Under the pieces are notes generated by a model. The model saw only the letters and a list, made by a program, of their open reading frames with translations. It did no database searches and had not been told where the DNA came from. From Meiothermus sp. (GTDB lineage Bacteria > Deinococcota > Deinococci > Deinococcales > Thermaceae), in assembly GCA_026004095.1 (NCBI GenBank), contig BPIL01000006.1, positions 97,318-161,317 on the forward strand: DNA of 64,000 nt. The letters are read 5' to 3'. Within the stretch, counting starts at the first letter, position 1; every line of letters starts with the position of its first letter. Shown piece by piece: positions 18,165 through 25,638 of the stretch. The position numbers and the translations under genes were made by a program.

Positions 18165-19307
18165 TTAGCGTTTAGACAGGGGTTTGTAGGGGAGGTCTAG
18201 CTTCCCGGTGTAGTGGGAGTCGGGGCGCAGCAAGCGGTTATCGAGCTTGGTGTACTCGAGGATGTGCGCACACCAGCCCGAGATGCGGGCCACCGCGAAG
18301 ATGGGCGTAAAGAACTCGAGGGGGTAGCCCAGGTCGGAGTACACCACCCCCGAGTAGAAGTCCACGTTGGGGTAGATGCCCTTGGGGTTGTAGATGGCCC
18401 CTGCCTGGCGCTCGAGCTCCTTCAAGATGGCGTACTCTTTGCTGTACCCTTGCTTGGCGGCCACCGCCCCCGCGTACTTGTCGAGCACCCCAGCCCGGGG
18501 GTCGTAGGACTTGTAGACCCGATGGCCCATGCCCATCACGCGGCCCTTCTTGGCCTGCAGATCGGCCAGCCAGGCCGAGACGTTTTCGGGGGCGCCAATC
18601 TCGGCGATCATCTTCATCACCGCTTCGTTGGCGCCGCCGTGCCGGGGGCCCTTGAGCGCCCCCACCGCGGCAACGATGGAGCTGTAGATGTCGGCCTGGG
18701 TGGAGTAGGTGGCAATGGCGGTAAAGGTGGAGGCGTTGAAACCGTGCTCGGCCTGCAAAATCAGGGCCACGTCCATCAGCTTGGTCTCTTCCTTGCTGGG
18801 CACCTTGCCAGTGGACATGTAAAGGAAGTTGGCCGCATGGGACAGGCCTTTGCGGGGGGCCAGAATTTTTTGCCCCTCGCGGTGACGCTTGGTAGCGGCC
18901 ACGATGGTAGCAAACTTGGCGATCAGAGAAAGAGACTTCTCGTACAGCGCCTCGGGGGAGACGTCGCTCTCGGTGGGGTCTACCATGCCCAGCTCGCTCA
19001 CCGCGGTGCGCAGCATGGACATGGGGTGGGCGTCGCGGGGGAACTGTTTGATTTGTTTGATAATCGAGGCCGGTAAGGCCCGCAGCGAGGCCAGCCTGGC
19101 GCTGAAGGCCTTGAGCTCGGCCTTGTTGGGTAGGTGGCCGTGCAGCAGTAGGTAGGTTACTTCCTCAAAGGTGGAGTACTCGGCGAGATCCTGGATTTTA
19201 TAGCCAGCGTAGTAGAGGCGACCCTGGTCGCCGTCGATGAAGCACAGGCTACTTTCGGTAAAGATGACATCTTCCAGACCTCGAGCAATCGCAACAGTTG
19301 CACTCAT
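18165..19307 (-). CDS. gltA: Citrate synthase
   Basis: Condenses acetyl-CoA and oxaloacetate in the TCA cycle. 380 residues, the short type II-like length of thermophile enzymes. Catalytic regions: [14 protein letters not shown] with the active-site His, [15 protein letters not shown] with the second His, and PNVDFYSG with the catalytic Asp. The ATG at 19307 follows AAGGAGCG; a longer frame to 19388 lacks support. TACAAT lies about 50 nt upstream, between moeB and gltA. An intrinsic terminator follows. Confidence 0.96.
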   Translation of the reverse strand: MSATVAIARGLEDVIFTESSLCFIDGDQGRLYYAGYKIQDLAEYSTFEEVTYLLLHGHLPNKAELKAFSARLASLRALPASIIKQIKQFPRDAHPMSMLRTAVSELGMVDPTESDVSPEALYEKSLSLIAKFATIVAATKRHREGQKILAPRKGLSHAANFLYMSTGKVPSKEETKLMDVALILQAEHGFNASTFTAIATYSTQADIYSSIVAAVGALKGPRHGGANEAVMKMIAEIGAPENVSAWLADLQAKKGRVMGMGHRVYKSYDPRAGVLDKYAGAVAAKQGYSKEYAILKELERQAGAIYNPKGIYPNVDFYSGVVYSDLGYPLEFFTPIFAVARISGWCAHILEYTKLDNRLLRPDSHYTGKLDLPYKPLSKR

Positions 19308-19366
19308 AATCGCTCCTTGGGTGCCCTGACCGCGGTCGGGGCTAGCCTGTGTATTGTATCGCGTTC

Positions 19367-20167
19367 TTACACGGAAATTCCGCACCAAAGCTCATAATCT
19401 TGCAGTGTAGATACACTAGGTTGCTCACCACACACCGGGCAGTCCGGGCGACGGGGGAAGCCCACCCGATGGAAGCGGGCCTGTAAACCATCGTAGAGCA
19501 GCAGCGTTCCGGACAGCACCTCCCCAAGGCCCAGCAGCACTTTTATCGCCTCGGTGGCCATCAAGCTACCAATCACGCCGGGAAGTACGCCAAACACCCC
19601 GGCCTCGGCGCAGCTAGGAACGGTACCAGGCCTGGGTGGCTGGGGGAACAGGCAGCGGTAACAGGGGCCCCCTTGGTGGTGAAACACCGAAAGCTGACCC
19701 TCAAACTGGTGGATGGCCCCATACACCAGCGGTTTATCCAGCAGAACACAGGCATCGTTGAGCAGGTAGCGGGTTGGGAAATTGTCGGTGCAGTCGATTA
19801 CCAGATCGTAGGGGTGCAGCAGCCTGAGGGCGTTTTCGGAGGTAATGCGCTCGGCATGGGCTTCGATCTGGATATGGGGGTTGAGGCTTTCCAGGCGGCT
19901 TTTGGCTACCTCGGCCTTGCGCTGCCCCACCGATGGGGTATCGAACAGCACCTGCCGCTGGAGGTTGGAAACGTCCACCCGATCCATCTCGACCAGGCCC
20001 AGCCGACCCACCCCCGCCGCGGCCAGGTACATCAAGACCGGCGAGCCCAGCCCACCGGCCCCCACCACCAGCACCGCGCTCTGCTTGAGCCGGGCCTGGC
20101 CGGCCCCCCCCACCCCGGGCAGCACAATGTGGCGGGCGTAGCGATCCAGCTCTTCTCTGCTCCACAT
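19367..20167 (-). CDS. moeB: MoeB/ThiF-family adenylyltransferase (E1-like)
   Basis: E1-like enzyme that adenylates the C-terminal Gly-Gly of ubiquitin-like sulfur carriers (MoaD, ThiS, TtuB). 266 residues. Rossmann GAGGLGS at 36-42, zinc ligands C169-x2-C172 and C243-x2-C246, and a Cys in SCAEAGVFG (Cys186). The tail LQDYELWCG is typical of MoeB. In Thermus thermophilus one such protein (TtuC) serves several carriers; that role is inferred here. TATAGT lies 6 nt before the ATG. The upstream region is interrupted at 20197 by insertion sequences separating it from a JAMM gene on the same strand. Confidence 0.92.
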   Translation of the reverse strand: MWSREELDRYARHIVLPGVGGAGQARLKQSAVLVVGAGGLGSPVLMYLAAAGVGRLGLVEMDRVDVSNLQRQVLFDTPSVGQRKAEVAKSRLESLNPHIQIEAHAERITSENALRLLHPYDLVIDCTDNFPTRYLLNDACVLLDKPLVYGAIHQFEGQLSVFHHQGGPCYRCLFPQPPRPGTVPSCAEAGVFGVLPGVIGSLMATEAIKVLLGLGEVLSGTLLLYDGLQARFHRVGFPRRPDCPVCGEQPSVSTLQDYELWCGISV

Positions 20168-20173
20168 ACCAGC

Positions 20174-20179
20174 ACTATA
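20174..20179 (-). promoter_or_regulatory. -10 box of moeB, with its -35 side replaced by an IS
   Basis: TATAGT on the minus strand ends 6 nt before the moeB ATG. Exactly 17 nt separate it from the IS edge at 20197, so any -35 hexamer now lies in the element's terminal bases (TCATAT at 17-nt spacing, TTTCAT at 19). Confidence 0.5.
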
Positions 20180-20446
20180 GCCAACCTGGTTATCTGATAT
20201 GAAATCCTTTTGATTCATTCCCCTAACATCCCCCCGGCCACCAGTGAAATAGGGTGTAGCTCTGGATAAGCGCGGGCTGGGTTTGTAGGTAAGCGCACCG
20301 GGCTTCCACCTTGGCCCACAGCTCCTCTTCATCCTGCACCTGCCCATTGGCCACGACCGCGTCAATGAGCCCCCAGGTTCGTTCTACCGGCTGCAACTCG
20401 GGCGAGTAGGGTGGCAGATAATATGAAATCCTTTTGATTCATTCCC

Positions 20447-21007
20447 CTAACATCCCCCCGGCCACCAGTGAAATAGGGTGTAGCTCTGGATAAGCGCGGG
20501 CTGGGTTTGTAGGTAAGCGCACCGGGCTTCCACCTTGGCCCACAGCTCCTCTTCATCCTGCACCTGCCCATTGGCCACGACCGCGTCAATGAGCCCCCAG
20601 ACTCGTTCTACCGGCTGCAACTCGGGCGAGTAGGGTGGCAGATAACACAGCCCCAGGCCCTTGGCTGGCTCCACCCGCCCCGAGGTGTGCCAGCCAGCCT
20701 GATCCAGCACCACCAGTACCAGCTTGCCCGCCCCCGCCCCCCGTAGCCGGGCAAAGGCCTCCAACACCAACTGGAACCCCTCCACCGAGACCGAGGGCAG
20801 CAGCCAGTACTCGCTTTCCCCCGTACCCGGTCTTATGAAGGCGTACACATACAGCCAGCGATAGCGGGGCCGCTCCTGCGCTAGCGGCGTCCTCCCTCGC
20901 AAGGCCCATACCCGTCGGCGGATGGGCTTCAGCCCTATTCGGTGCTCATCAAAGCCCCACACCTCCAACTCCAGTTCAGGAAAGAGCAACCTGAACAGGA
21001 AAACCAT
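20447..21007 (-). CDS. IS630-type transposase DDE frame (orfB), copy 3
   Basis: 186 residues, identical to orfB of copy 1, with all three catalytic acidic motifs. With copy 1 this is one of two intact catalytic frames in the window. Confidence 0.92.
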   Translation of the reverse strand: MVFLFRLLFPELELEVWGFDEHRIGLKPIRRRVWALRGRTPLAQERPRYRWLYVYAFIRPGTGESEYWLLPSVSVEGFQLVLEAFARLRGAGAGKLVLVVLDQAGWHTSGRVEPAKGLGLCYLPPYSPELQPVERVWGLIDAVVANGQVQDEEELWAKVEARCAYLQTQPALIQSYTLFHWWPGGC

Positions 21008-21519
21008 CAGAAAGAGCTTTTTTTGAAAGCCTCCTGCCGCTTCGCATCCGCCTCCCGGTGGCGCGGCCGGGGGCGCAGCGGGGCCAGGCCCAGGCGACGC
21101 ATCCAGTACCAGGCCCGCCGCCCATCCACCGGACGTCCCAGCCTTTCAGCCAGCCACTCCGCAGCGTTGCGAATGCTCCAAAGCCCGTCCCTGGGATGGG
21201 GCTGGAGGAGGGCCTGGCGGAAGCCCTCCTGGAGTTCGGGCGGTACGAGGGGGGCCCGGCCTTTGTTCTCGTGCCGCAGATTCTTCATGGGCAGGCCCTG
21301 ATTGTAGCGGTGGATTACCTGACGCACCCAGCGATCGGTATAGCCCAGATTCCTGGCTACCTCGGGGATGCTCTGACCCCTGGCCAGCAGCCAGAGAGCG
21401 TGCCAGCGGGCGCGTTCGGTGTGGTCTTGGGACTCCCGGTAGAGGGCGTGGAGGTTATCCGGATGGTGTCGCAGTTGGAGTTCCAACCGGGGGCGGCGCT
21501 GATGTTGGGCCAGTTGCAT
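21007..21519 (-). CDS. IS630-type transposase HTH frame (orfA), copy 3
   Basis: 170 residues, identical to orfA of copy 1, including the frame end after the A7 run. Confidence 0.9.
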   Translation of the reverse strand: MQLAQHQRRPRLELQLRHHPDNLHALYRESQDHTERARWHALWLLARGQSIPEVARNLGYTDRWVRQVIHRYNQGLPMKNLRHENKGRAPLVPPELQEGFRQALLQPHPRDGLWSIRNAAEWLAERLGRPVDGRRAWYWMRRLGLAPLRPRPRHREADAKRQEAFKKSSF

Positions 21520-21921
21520 GGCTCCATTTTAGTGGAAAGAGTCTTGAAGATTTCTTATAACACAGCCCCAGGCCCTTGGCTGGCTCCACCCGCCCCGAGG
21601 TGTGCCAGCCAGCCTGATCCAGCACCACCAGTACCAGCTTGCCCGCCCCCGCCCCCCGTAGCCGGGCAAAGGCCTCCAACACCAACTGGAACCCCTCCAC
21701 CGAGACCGAGGGCAGCAGCCAGTACTCGCTTTCCCCCGTACCCGGTCTTATGAAGGCGTACACATACAGCCAGCGATAGCGGGGCCGCTCCTGCGCTAGC
21801 GGCGTCCTCCCTCGCAAGGCCCATACCCGTCGGCGGATGGGCTTCAGCCCTATTCGGTGCTCATCAAAGCCCCACACCTCCAACTCCAGTTCAGGAAAGA
21901 GCAACCTGAACAGGAAAACCA

Positions 21922-22434
21922 TCAGAAAGAGCTTTTTTTGAAAGCCTCCTGCCGCTTCGCATCCGCCTCCCGGTGGCGCGGCCGGGGGCGCAGCGGGGCC
22001 AGGCCCAGGCGACGCATCCAGTACCAGGCCCGCCGCCCATCCACCGGACGTCCCAGCCTTTCAGCCAGCCACTCCGCAGCGTTGCGAATGCTCCAAAGCC
22101 CGTCCCTGGGATGGGGCTGGAGGAGGGCCTGGCGGAAGCCCTCCTGGAGTTCGGGCGGTACGAGGGGGGCCCGGCCTTTGTTCTCGTGCCGCAGATTCTT
22201 CATGGGCAGGCCCTGATTGTAGCGGTGGATTACCTGACGCACCCAGCGATCGGTATAGCCCAGATTCCTGGCTACCTCGGGGATGCTCTGACCCCTGGCC
22301 AGCAGCCAGAGAGCGTGCCAGCGGGCGCGTTCGGTGTGGTCTTGGGACTCCCGGTAGAGGGCGTGGAGGTTATCCGGATGGTGTCGCAGTTGGAGTTCCA
22401 ACCGGGGGCGGCGCTGATGTTGGGCCAGTTGCAT
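21922..22434 (-). CDS. IS630-type transposase HTH frame (orfA), copy 2
   Basis: 170 residues, identical to the other orfA copies. It is still intact although its orfB partner is broken, so it could bind element ends without cutting them (inference). Confidence 0.88.
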   Translation of the reverse strand: MQLAQHQRRPRLELQLRHHPDNLHALYRESQDHTERARWHALWLLARGQSIPEVARNLGYTDRWVRQVIHRYNQGLPMKNLRHENKGRAPLVPPELQEGFRQALLQPHPRDGLWSIRNAAEWLAERLGRPVDGRRAWYWMRRLGLAPLRPRPRHREADAKRQEAFKKSSF

Positions 22435-22513
22435 GGCTCCATTTTAGTGGAAAGAGTCTTGAAGATTTCTTATGAGACCCAGCGCACATCCACAAAGTGG
22501 TTTGGTCGGTGAC

Positions 22514-22903
22514 TCATCCCTCGAGCCAGACCGGAACCTCCTCCGCCTGTGGCAGGCAAAAAGCCCGGAAGCCACCGGTTCGCATATCGAAGATTACGTA
22601 GGGAACCCGCCAGTAAGCCTGCGCACGATCCGCTTCACTGGGCAGCGCCGGGCCGCTGGGGTGGGAGTGTACGATGGCGAGAAGCTCCAGGCCCCTTTGC
22701 TCAAGGCGCCGAACAGCTTCGATAAGGGCCTGGGGATCGGCCTCGTAGCGCTCACGGGGACGCGGGTGAACGTTGCGGAGCGGCCAGAACTCCACCACCC
22801 GCCCCACCCGGCCCACCCAGAGGCCCACCCCTTCGTGGGGCAGGGCGGCCCGCAGGTGGGCAAGGGTTCGCTCGAGGCAGGCCCTGGGCAGCCGCAGCAT
22901 CAT
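22514..22903 (-). CDS. JAMM/MPN+ family metalloprotease (Mec-like)
   Basis: 129-residue stand-alone JAMM domain. The zinc and catalytic residues are present: Glu24 in PHEGVGLW and the HSHPSGPALPSEAD motif (His79, His81, Ser89, Asp92). Bacterial proteins of this type cut after the C-terminal Gly-Gly of ubiquitin-like sulfur carriers, either maturing the carrier or removing it from targets; a Thermus JAMM protein is reported to remove TtuB. It overlaps the upstream DUF2461-type gene by ATGA. The next gene on this strand is the E1-like moeB, 2.3 kb away only because of the IS insertions. Confidence 0.9.
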   Translation of the reverse strand: MMLRLPRACLERTLAHLRAALPHEGVGLWVGRVGRVVEFWPLRNVHPRPRERYEADPQALIEAVRRLEQRGLELLAIVHSHPSGPALPSEADRAQAYWRVPYVIFDMRTGGFRAFCLPQAEEVPVWLEG

Positions 22904-23583
22904 GGCTCTTCTGGCAACAGCAGGACTTCGCTCAAAAACTGGTTGAGCGGCAGCAGTTCACGAAACACCTTTTCTACGGCCGGGAGGAGTGCGTCGGAGG
23001 TAACCACCTCTTCGGCGAGGGGGTACGAAACCGTAAAGCTCCGCTGCTTGAGGTCTTCGATGAGGGGATGATCGGGGCGGTAGCCCCTGGGTGGGCGGGT
23101 GAGCTTGCCCTCCCCATCCAGCTCGAGCCGCTCGCGCAGCCGCAGCCAGCGATCATCCTGGCGGGCAATGGCGGCCCGGATGCGCCGCAGGTTTTCCGGC
23201 TCGGGCATCCAGATACCGCCGCCCAGGAAGCAGTTGTCGGGCTCGAGGTGGATGTAAAAGCCCGGCATGTGCACGTCCCGCCCCCGACGGTGGCGAAACT
23301 GGGCTGCGGCGTGGGTCTTGTAGGGGGCTTTGTTGGCGCTGAAGCGGGTATCGCGCTGGATGCGAAAGAGGCTCTGAGGGCCTGCCACATAATCGGGGCT
23401 AATTTTCTCGAGGTGCGGGGCAAAATCGGCGATAAAGCGCAAGAACGGCTGCCGCACCAGGGCCTCGTAGCGGGGTTTGTTGGCCTGAAACCAGTCGCGC
23501 CGGTTGTTGAAGCGCAGCTCGATCAGAAAATGGAAAAGCTCGGGAGAAAAATACGCTTGCTTTCTGGTGAGCACAGCCGCCAT
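22900..23583 (-). CDS. DUF2461 family protein (TIGR02453-like)
   Basis: 227 residues, function unknown. Family features are an FxxELRFNNRRDWFQANKPRYE start, a central RIQRDTRFSANKAPYKTH motif and the FYIHLEPDNCFLGGGIWMPEP segment. The ATG at 23583 is chosen because TACTGT lies 7 nt upstream; an earlier in-frame ATG at 23616 lacks such support. It is translationally coupled to the JAMM gene, which ties this uncharacterised family to the E1/JAMM pair by position only. Confidence 0.85.
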   Translation of the reverse strand: MAAVLTRKQAYFSPELFHFLIELRFNNRRDWFQANKPRYEALVRQPFLRFIADFAPHLEKISPDYVAGPQSLFRIQRDTRFSANKAPYKTHAAAQFRHRRGRDVHMPGFYIHLEPDNCFLGGGIWMPEPENLRRIRAAIARQDDRWLRLRERLELDGEGKLTRPPRGYRPDHPLIEDLKQRSFTVSYPLAEEVVTSDALLPAVEKVFRELLPLNQFLSEVLLLPEEP

Positions 23584-23676
23584 ATCAGCCACAGTAGCCC
23601 GGGTAGGGGCTGGCAATTGTTGGGGAGGCTCGAGTTAGGCGTTCCCTCCCCAAAACCGGTATCCCCAGCACCGCGC

Positions 23677-24183
23677 TCAGTTGAGCTGGGCCAGGGCGGC
23701 CTGGAGCTGCTCCGGGCTCATATAGCCCCGCACCTCTCCCACCAGCCTGCCTCTGGAGTCATAGAAAAAGTTGGAGGGATAGCCGTTCACCCTGAGCGAC
23801 CGGGAAACCGTCCGAAGCGCGTCCTGGTAGACCACCGCGCTGGAAAAGCCCCGGGTATCGTGGAACTGGCGCACCAACTGCACCGGCTCACCATCGTTGA
23901 CAAAGGCGAATTGCACATCGGGCCGCTGGCGGGCCATCTCTTCGAACTCGGGGAGCTGCCGCTGGCAGTAGGTACACCAGGTCGCCCAGACCGTGAGCAC
24001 AATGGGCTTTCCACTGCGCAAAACCGCGCTGCTACCGTCCAGGCGAACCAGCTGGGCCTGGGGCAGATCGCCCGCCCGCTGGGGGGGAGCCGCAAACAGC
24101 GCCAGGGCAACCAAACCAACGGCAATCAGACCGACAATGCCCAGCTGCAAAGCCGGGGAAAGTTTTTTAGGAGCCGCTTCCAT
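23677..24183 (-). CDS. Membrane-anchored thioredoxin-like protein (TlpA/ResA type)
   Basis: 168 residues. One membrane segment (about 11-32) is followed by a thioredoxin-like domain facing outside, with the redox motif WCTYC (Cys70, Cys73) and a cis-Pro region NGYPSNFFYD. Proteins of this type reduce disulfides in cytochrome c maturation or on exported proteins. The ATG at 24183 is preferred over upstream in-frame starts because TAAACT ends 8 nt before it. Confidence 0.87.
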   Translation of the reverse strand: MEAAPKKLSPALQLGIVGLIAVGLVALALFAAPPQRAGDLPQAQLVRLDGSSAVLRSGKPIVLTVWATWCTYCQRQLPEFEEMARQRPDVQFAFVNDGEPVQLVRQFHDTRGFSSAVVYQDALRTVSRSLRVNGYPSNFFYDSRGRLVGEVRGYMSPEQLQAALAQLN

Positions 24184-24334
24184 CGAATTCAAGTTTAGCA
24201 GGGCCTGCCCGTCCGGGGTGTGCAGGGTCACAGTGCCCAGCAGAGGATACCGCCTCACCCTGAAACCCCGCCGGGCCACTCCTAAACCGATGCCGCTATG
24301 TTGCAGCCTCGAGGGGGATTCGTGGAGCTGGGCG

Positions 24335-24340
24335 TATACT
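24335..24340 (+). promoter_or_regulatory. -10 box of the MFS gene, leaderless arrangement
   Basis: TATACT is followed 6 nt later by the GTG start codon, so the transcript would begin at or next to the start codon. No Shine-Dalgarno is present. Confidence 0.6.
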
Positions 24341-24346
24341 GCCTTT

Positions 24347-25624
24347 GTGTCCGCTCATTCCTCCGCACAATCCAGTGACGGCTTGGCCCCCATTCCCGCA
24401 CAGGTACGCAAGAACACCTGGTTGCTGGCCATCACCCAGGCCATCAACGGCGCAGGCATCCAGCTAGTGCCCACCTTTGGCGCCATCCAGGTGGTGATGC
24501 TGCTGGGCAATGCCGCATTTGCAGGCTTAGCCACCAGTCTTTTATCACTGGCCAGGGTCATGACGGCCTTTTACGTTGGGCGCATGACCGACCGACGGGG
24601 GAGAAAAGCGGGGCTGTACCTAGGTTTGTGGCTGGCCCTGGTGGGGGCCTTGCTGATCGGTACCGCCACCCTGCTGGGGTCGTTTGCCTTGTTCTGCGCA
24701 GGTGCTTTAGTTTTTGGCAGCGGGGTGGGGGCGGTGCAGCAGATGCGGGTGGCGGCCGCCGATATGTACCCCCCCAGCCGCCGGGCCGAGGGGCTGAGCC
24801 TGGTAGCCATGGGCTCTTTGTTTGGGGCCGGCCTCTCTCCATTGCTGGTCTGGGTGGCCGAGCACCTGGGGCTGGCCCTGGGCATCAACGAGATTGCCCT
24901 GGCCTGGCTAATGCTGCCACTGTTGATTCTGCCAAGCTTCCTGCTGGTAGCCGGCATCCAGCCCGACCCCAAGCAGATGGCCCTCGAGCTCGCCCGGTAC
25001 TACCCGGCCTGGGCCTTGCAGGGCGCGGCCTCGGCCTCGGAGGGCCTCGAGCAAAAAGACCTGGCGCGCGTGCGGTTGGCGGCCATTCTCACGGCGGTCA
25101 CGGTGCAGGGGCAGATGGTGATGATGATGGCCATGACGGCCCTGGCCCTCAAGGCCCTGGATTGCAGCCTTTCGCAGATCTCCTTTTCGGTAGCCCTGCA
25201 CGTGATGGGCATGTTTGCCCTGTCCTGGCCCATAGGCCGCCTGACCGACCGGCTGGGCCGCAAGCCGGTGATCATGGCGGGGCTGGCGGTGGCAGGGCTG
25301 GGGGCCCTCCTGGTGGGGCTGGGTGAGGGCTACTGGGTGATCACCGCCGGCACTTTTCTGGTGGGGCTGGGCTGGTCGGGGGCCTTTCTGAGCGCCAACA
25401 CCATGCTGACCGACGTGACACCCCCCACCCGGCGCGGCCAGGCCATTGGGATGCTCGACCTGTGGTCCAACGCCGCCGGCATGAGCCTGCCCATCCTGGG
25501 CGGGCTGATTGTGGAAGGGTTCAACCTCCACATGCTGGGCTTCTTTGGCGCGCTCTTGATGCTGGTTCCGCTTTACAATTTGTCCCGGGTGCGGGAGCAC
25601 CAGCCCGGCGACTACCGCCCCTAA
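24347..25624 (+). CDS. Major facilitator superfamily transporter
   Basis: 425-residue inner-membrane transporter with about 12 hydrophobic segments. Two copies of the MFS loop motif are visible, GRMTDRRGRK after helix 2 and GRLTDRLGRK after helix 8, with a longer charged central loop (about residues 205-240). Substrate not recognisable; closest in feel to drug/metabolite efflux permeases. Starts at GTG 24347; an in-frame extension upstream runs through the divergent tlpA gene. 14 nt separate it from the helicase gene, so the two are likely co-transcribed. Confidence 0.85.
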   Translation: MSAHSSAQSSDGLAPIPAQVRKNTWLLAITQAINGAGIQLVPTFGAIQVVMLLGNAAFAGLATSLLSLARVMTAFYVGRMTDRRGRKAGLYLGLWLALVGALLIGTATLLGSFALFCAGALVFGSGVGAVQQMRVAAADMYPPSRRAEGLSLVAMGSLFGAGLSPLLVWVAEHLGLALGINEIALAWLMLPLLILPSFLLVAGIQPDPKQMALELARYYPAWALQGAASASEGLEQKDLARVRLAAILTAVTVQGQMVMMMAMTALALKALDCSLSQISFSVALHVMGMFALSWPIGRLTDRLGRKPVIMAGLAVAGLGALLVGLGEGYWVITAGTFLVGLGWSGAFLSANTMLTDVTPPTRRGQAIGMLDLWSNAAGMSLPILGGLIVEGFNLHMLGFFGALLMLVPLYNLSRVREHQPGDYRP

Positions 25625-25638
25625 CCCACCTTTGAAGC

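Larger units (their letters stand above)
20421..21557 (-). mobile_element. IS630-type insertion sequence, copy 3, nested in copy 2
   Basis: Complete 1137-bp copy in the same orientation as its host copy, flanked by TA at 20419-20420 and 21558-21559. The interrupted target reads GGCAGATAACACAG in copy 1 (about 16841-16855), which confirms the junctions. It matches copy 1 at the two bases where copy 2 differs. Confidence 0.94.
20223..21922 (-). pseudogene. orfB of IS copy 2, split by copy 3
   Basis: The 5' part (21922-21560) encodes the first two catalytic Asp motifs up to GLGLCY, then runs into copy 3. The 3' part (20420-20223) holds the Glu motif and tail. Copy 2 therefore cannot make its own transposase but could be moved by copies 1 or 3 in trans. 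Confidence 0.88.
20197..22472 (-). mobile_element. IS630-type insertion sequence, copy 2, interrupted by nested copy 3
   Basis: The outer element runs 20197-20420 and 21560-22472, adding up to 1137 bp once copy 3 and one TA duplication are removed. The TG duplication is at 20195-20196 and 22473-22474. It differs from copies 1 and 3 at two adjacent bases near 20379 (GT in place of AC). Its catalytic frame is destroyed by copy 3. It lies between moeB and the JAMM gene. Confidence 0.92.
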
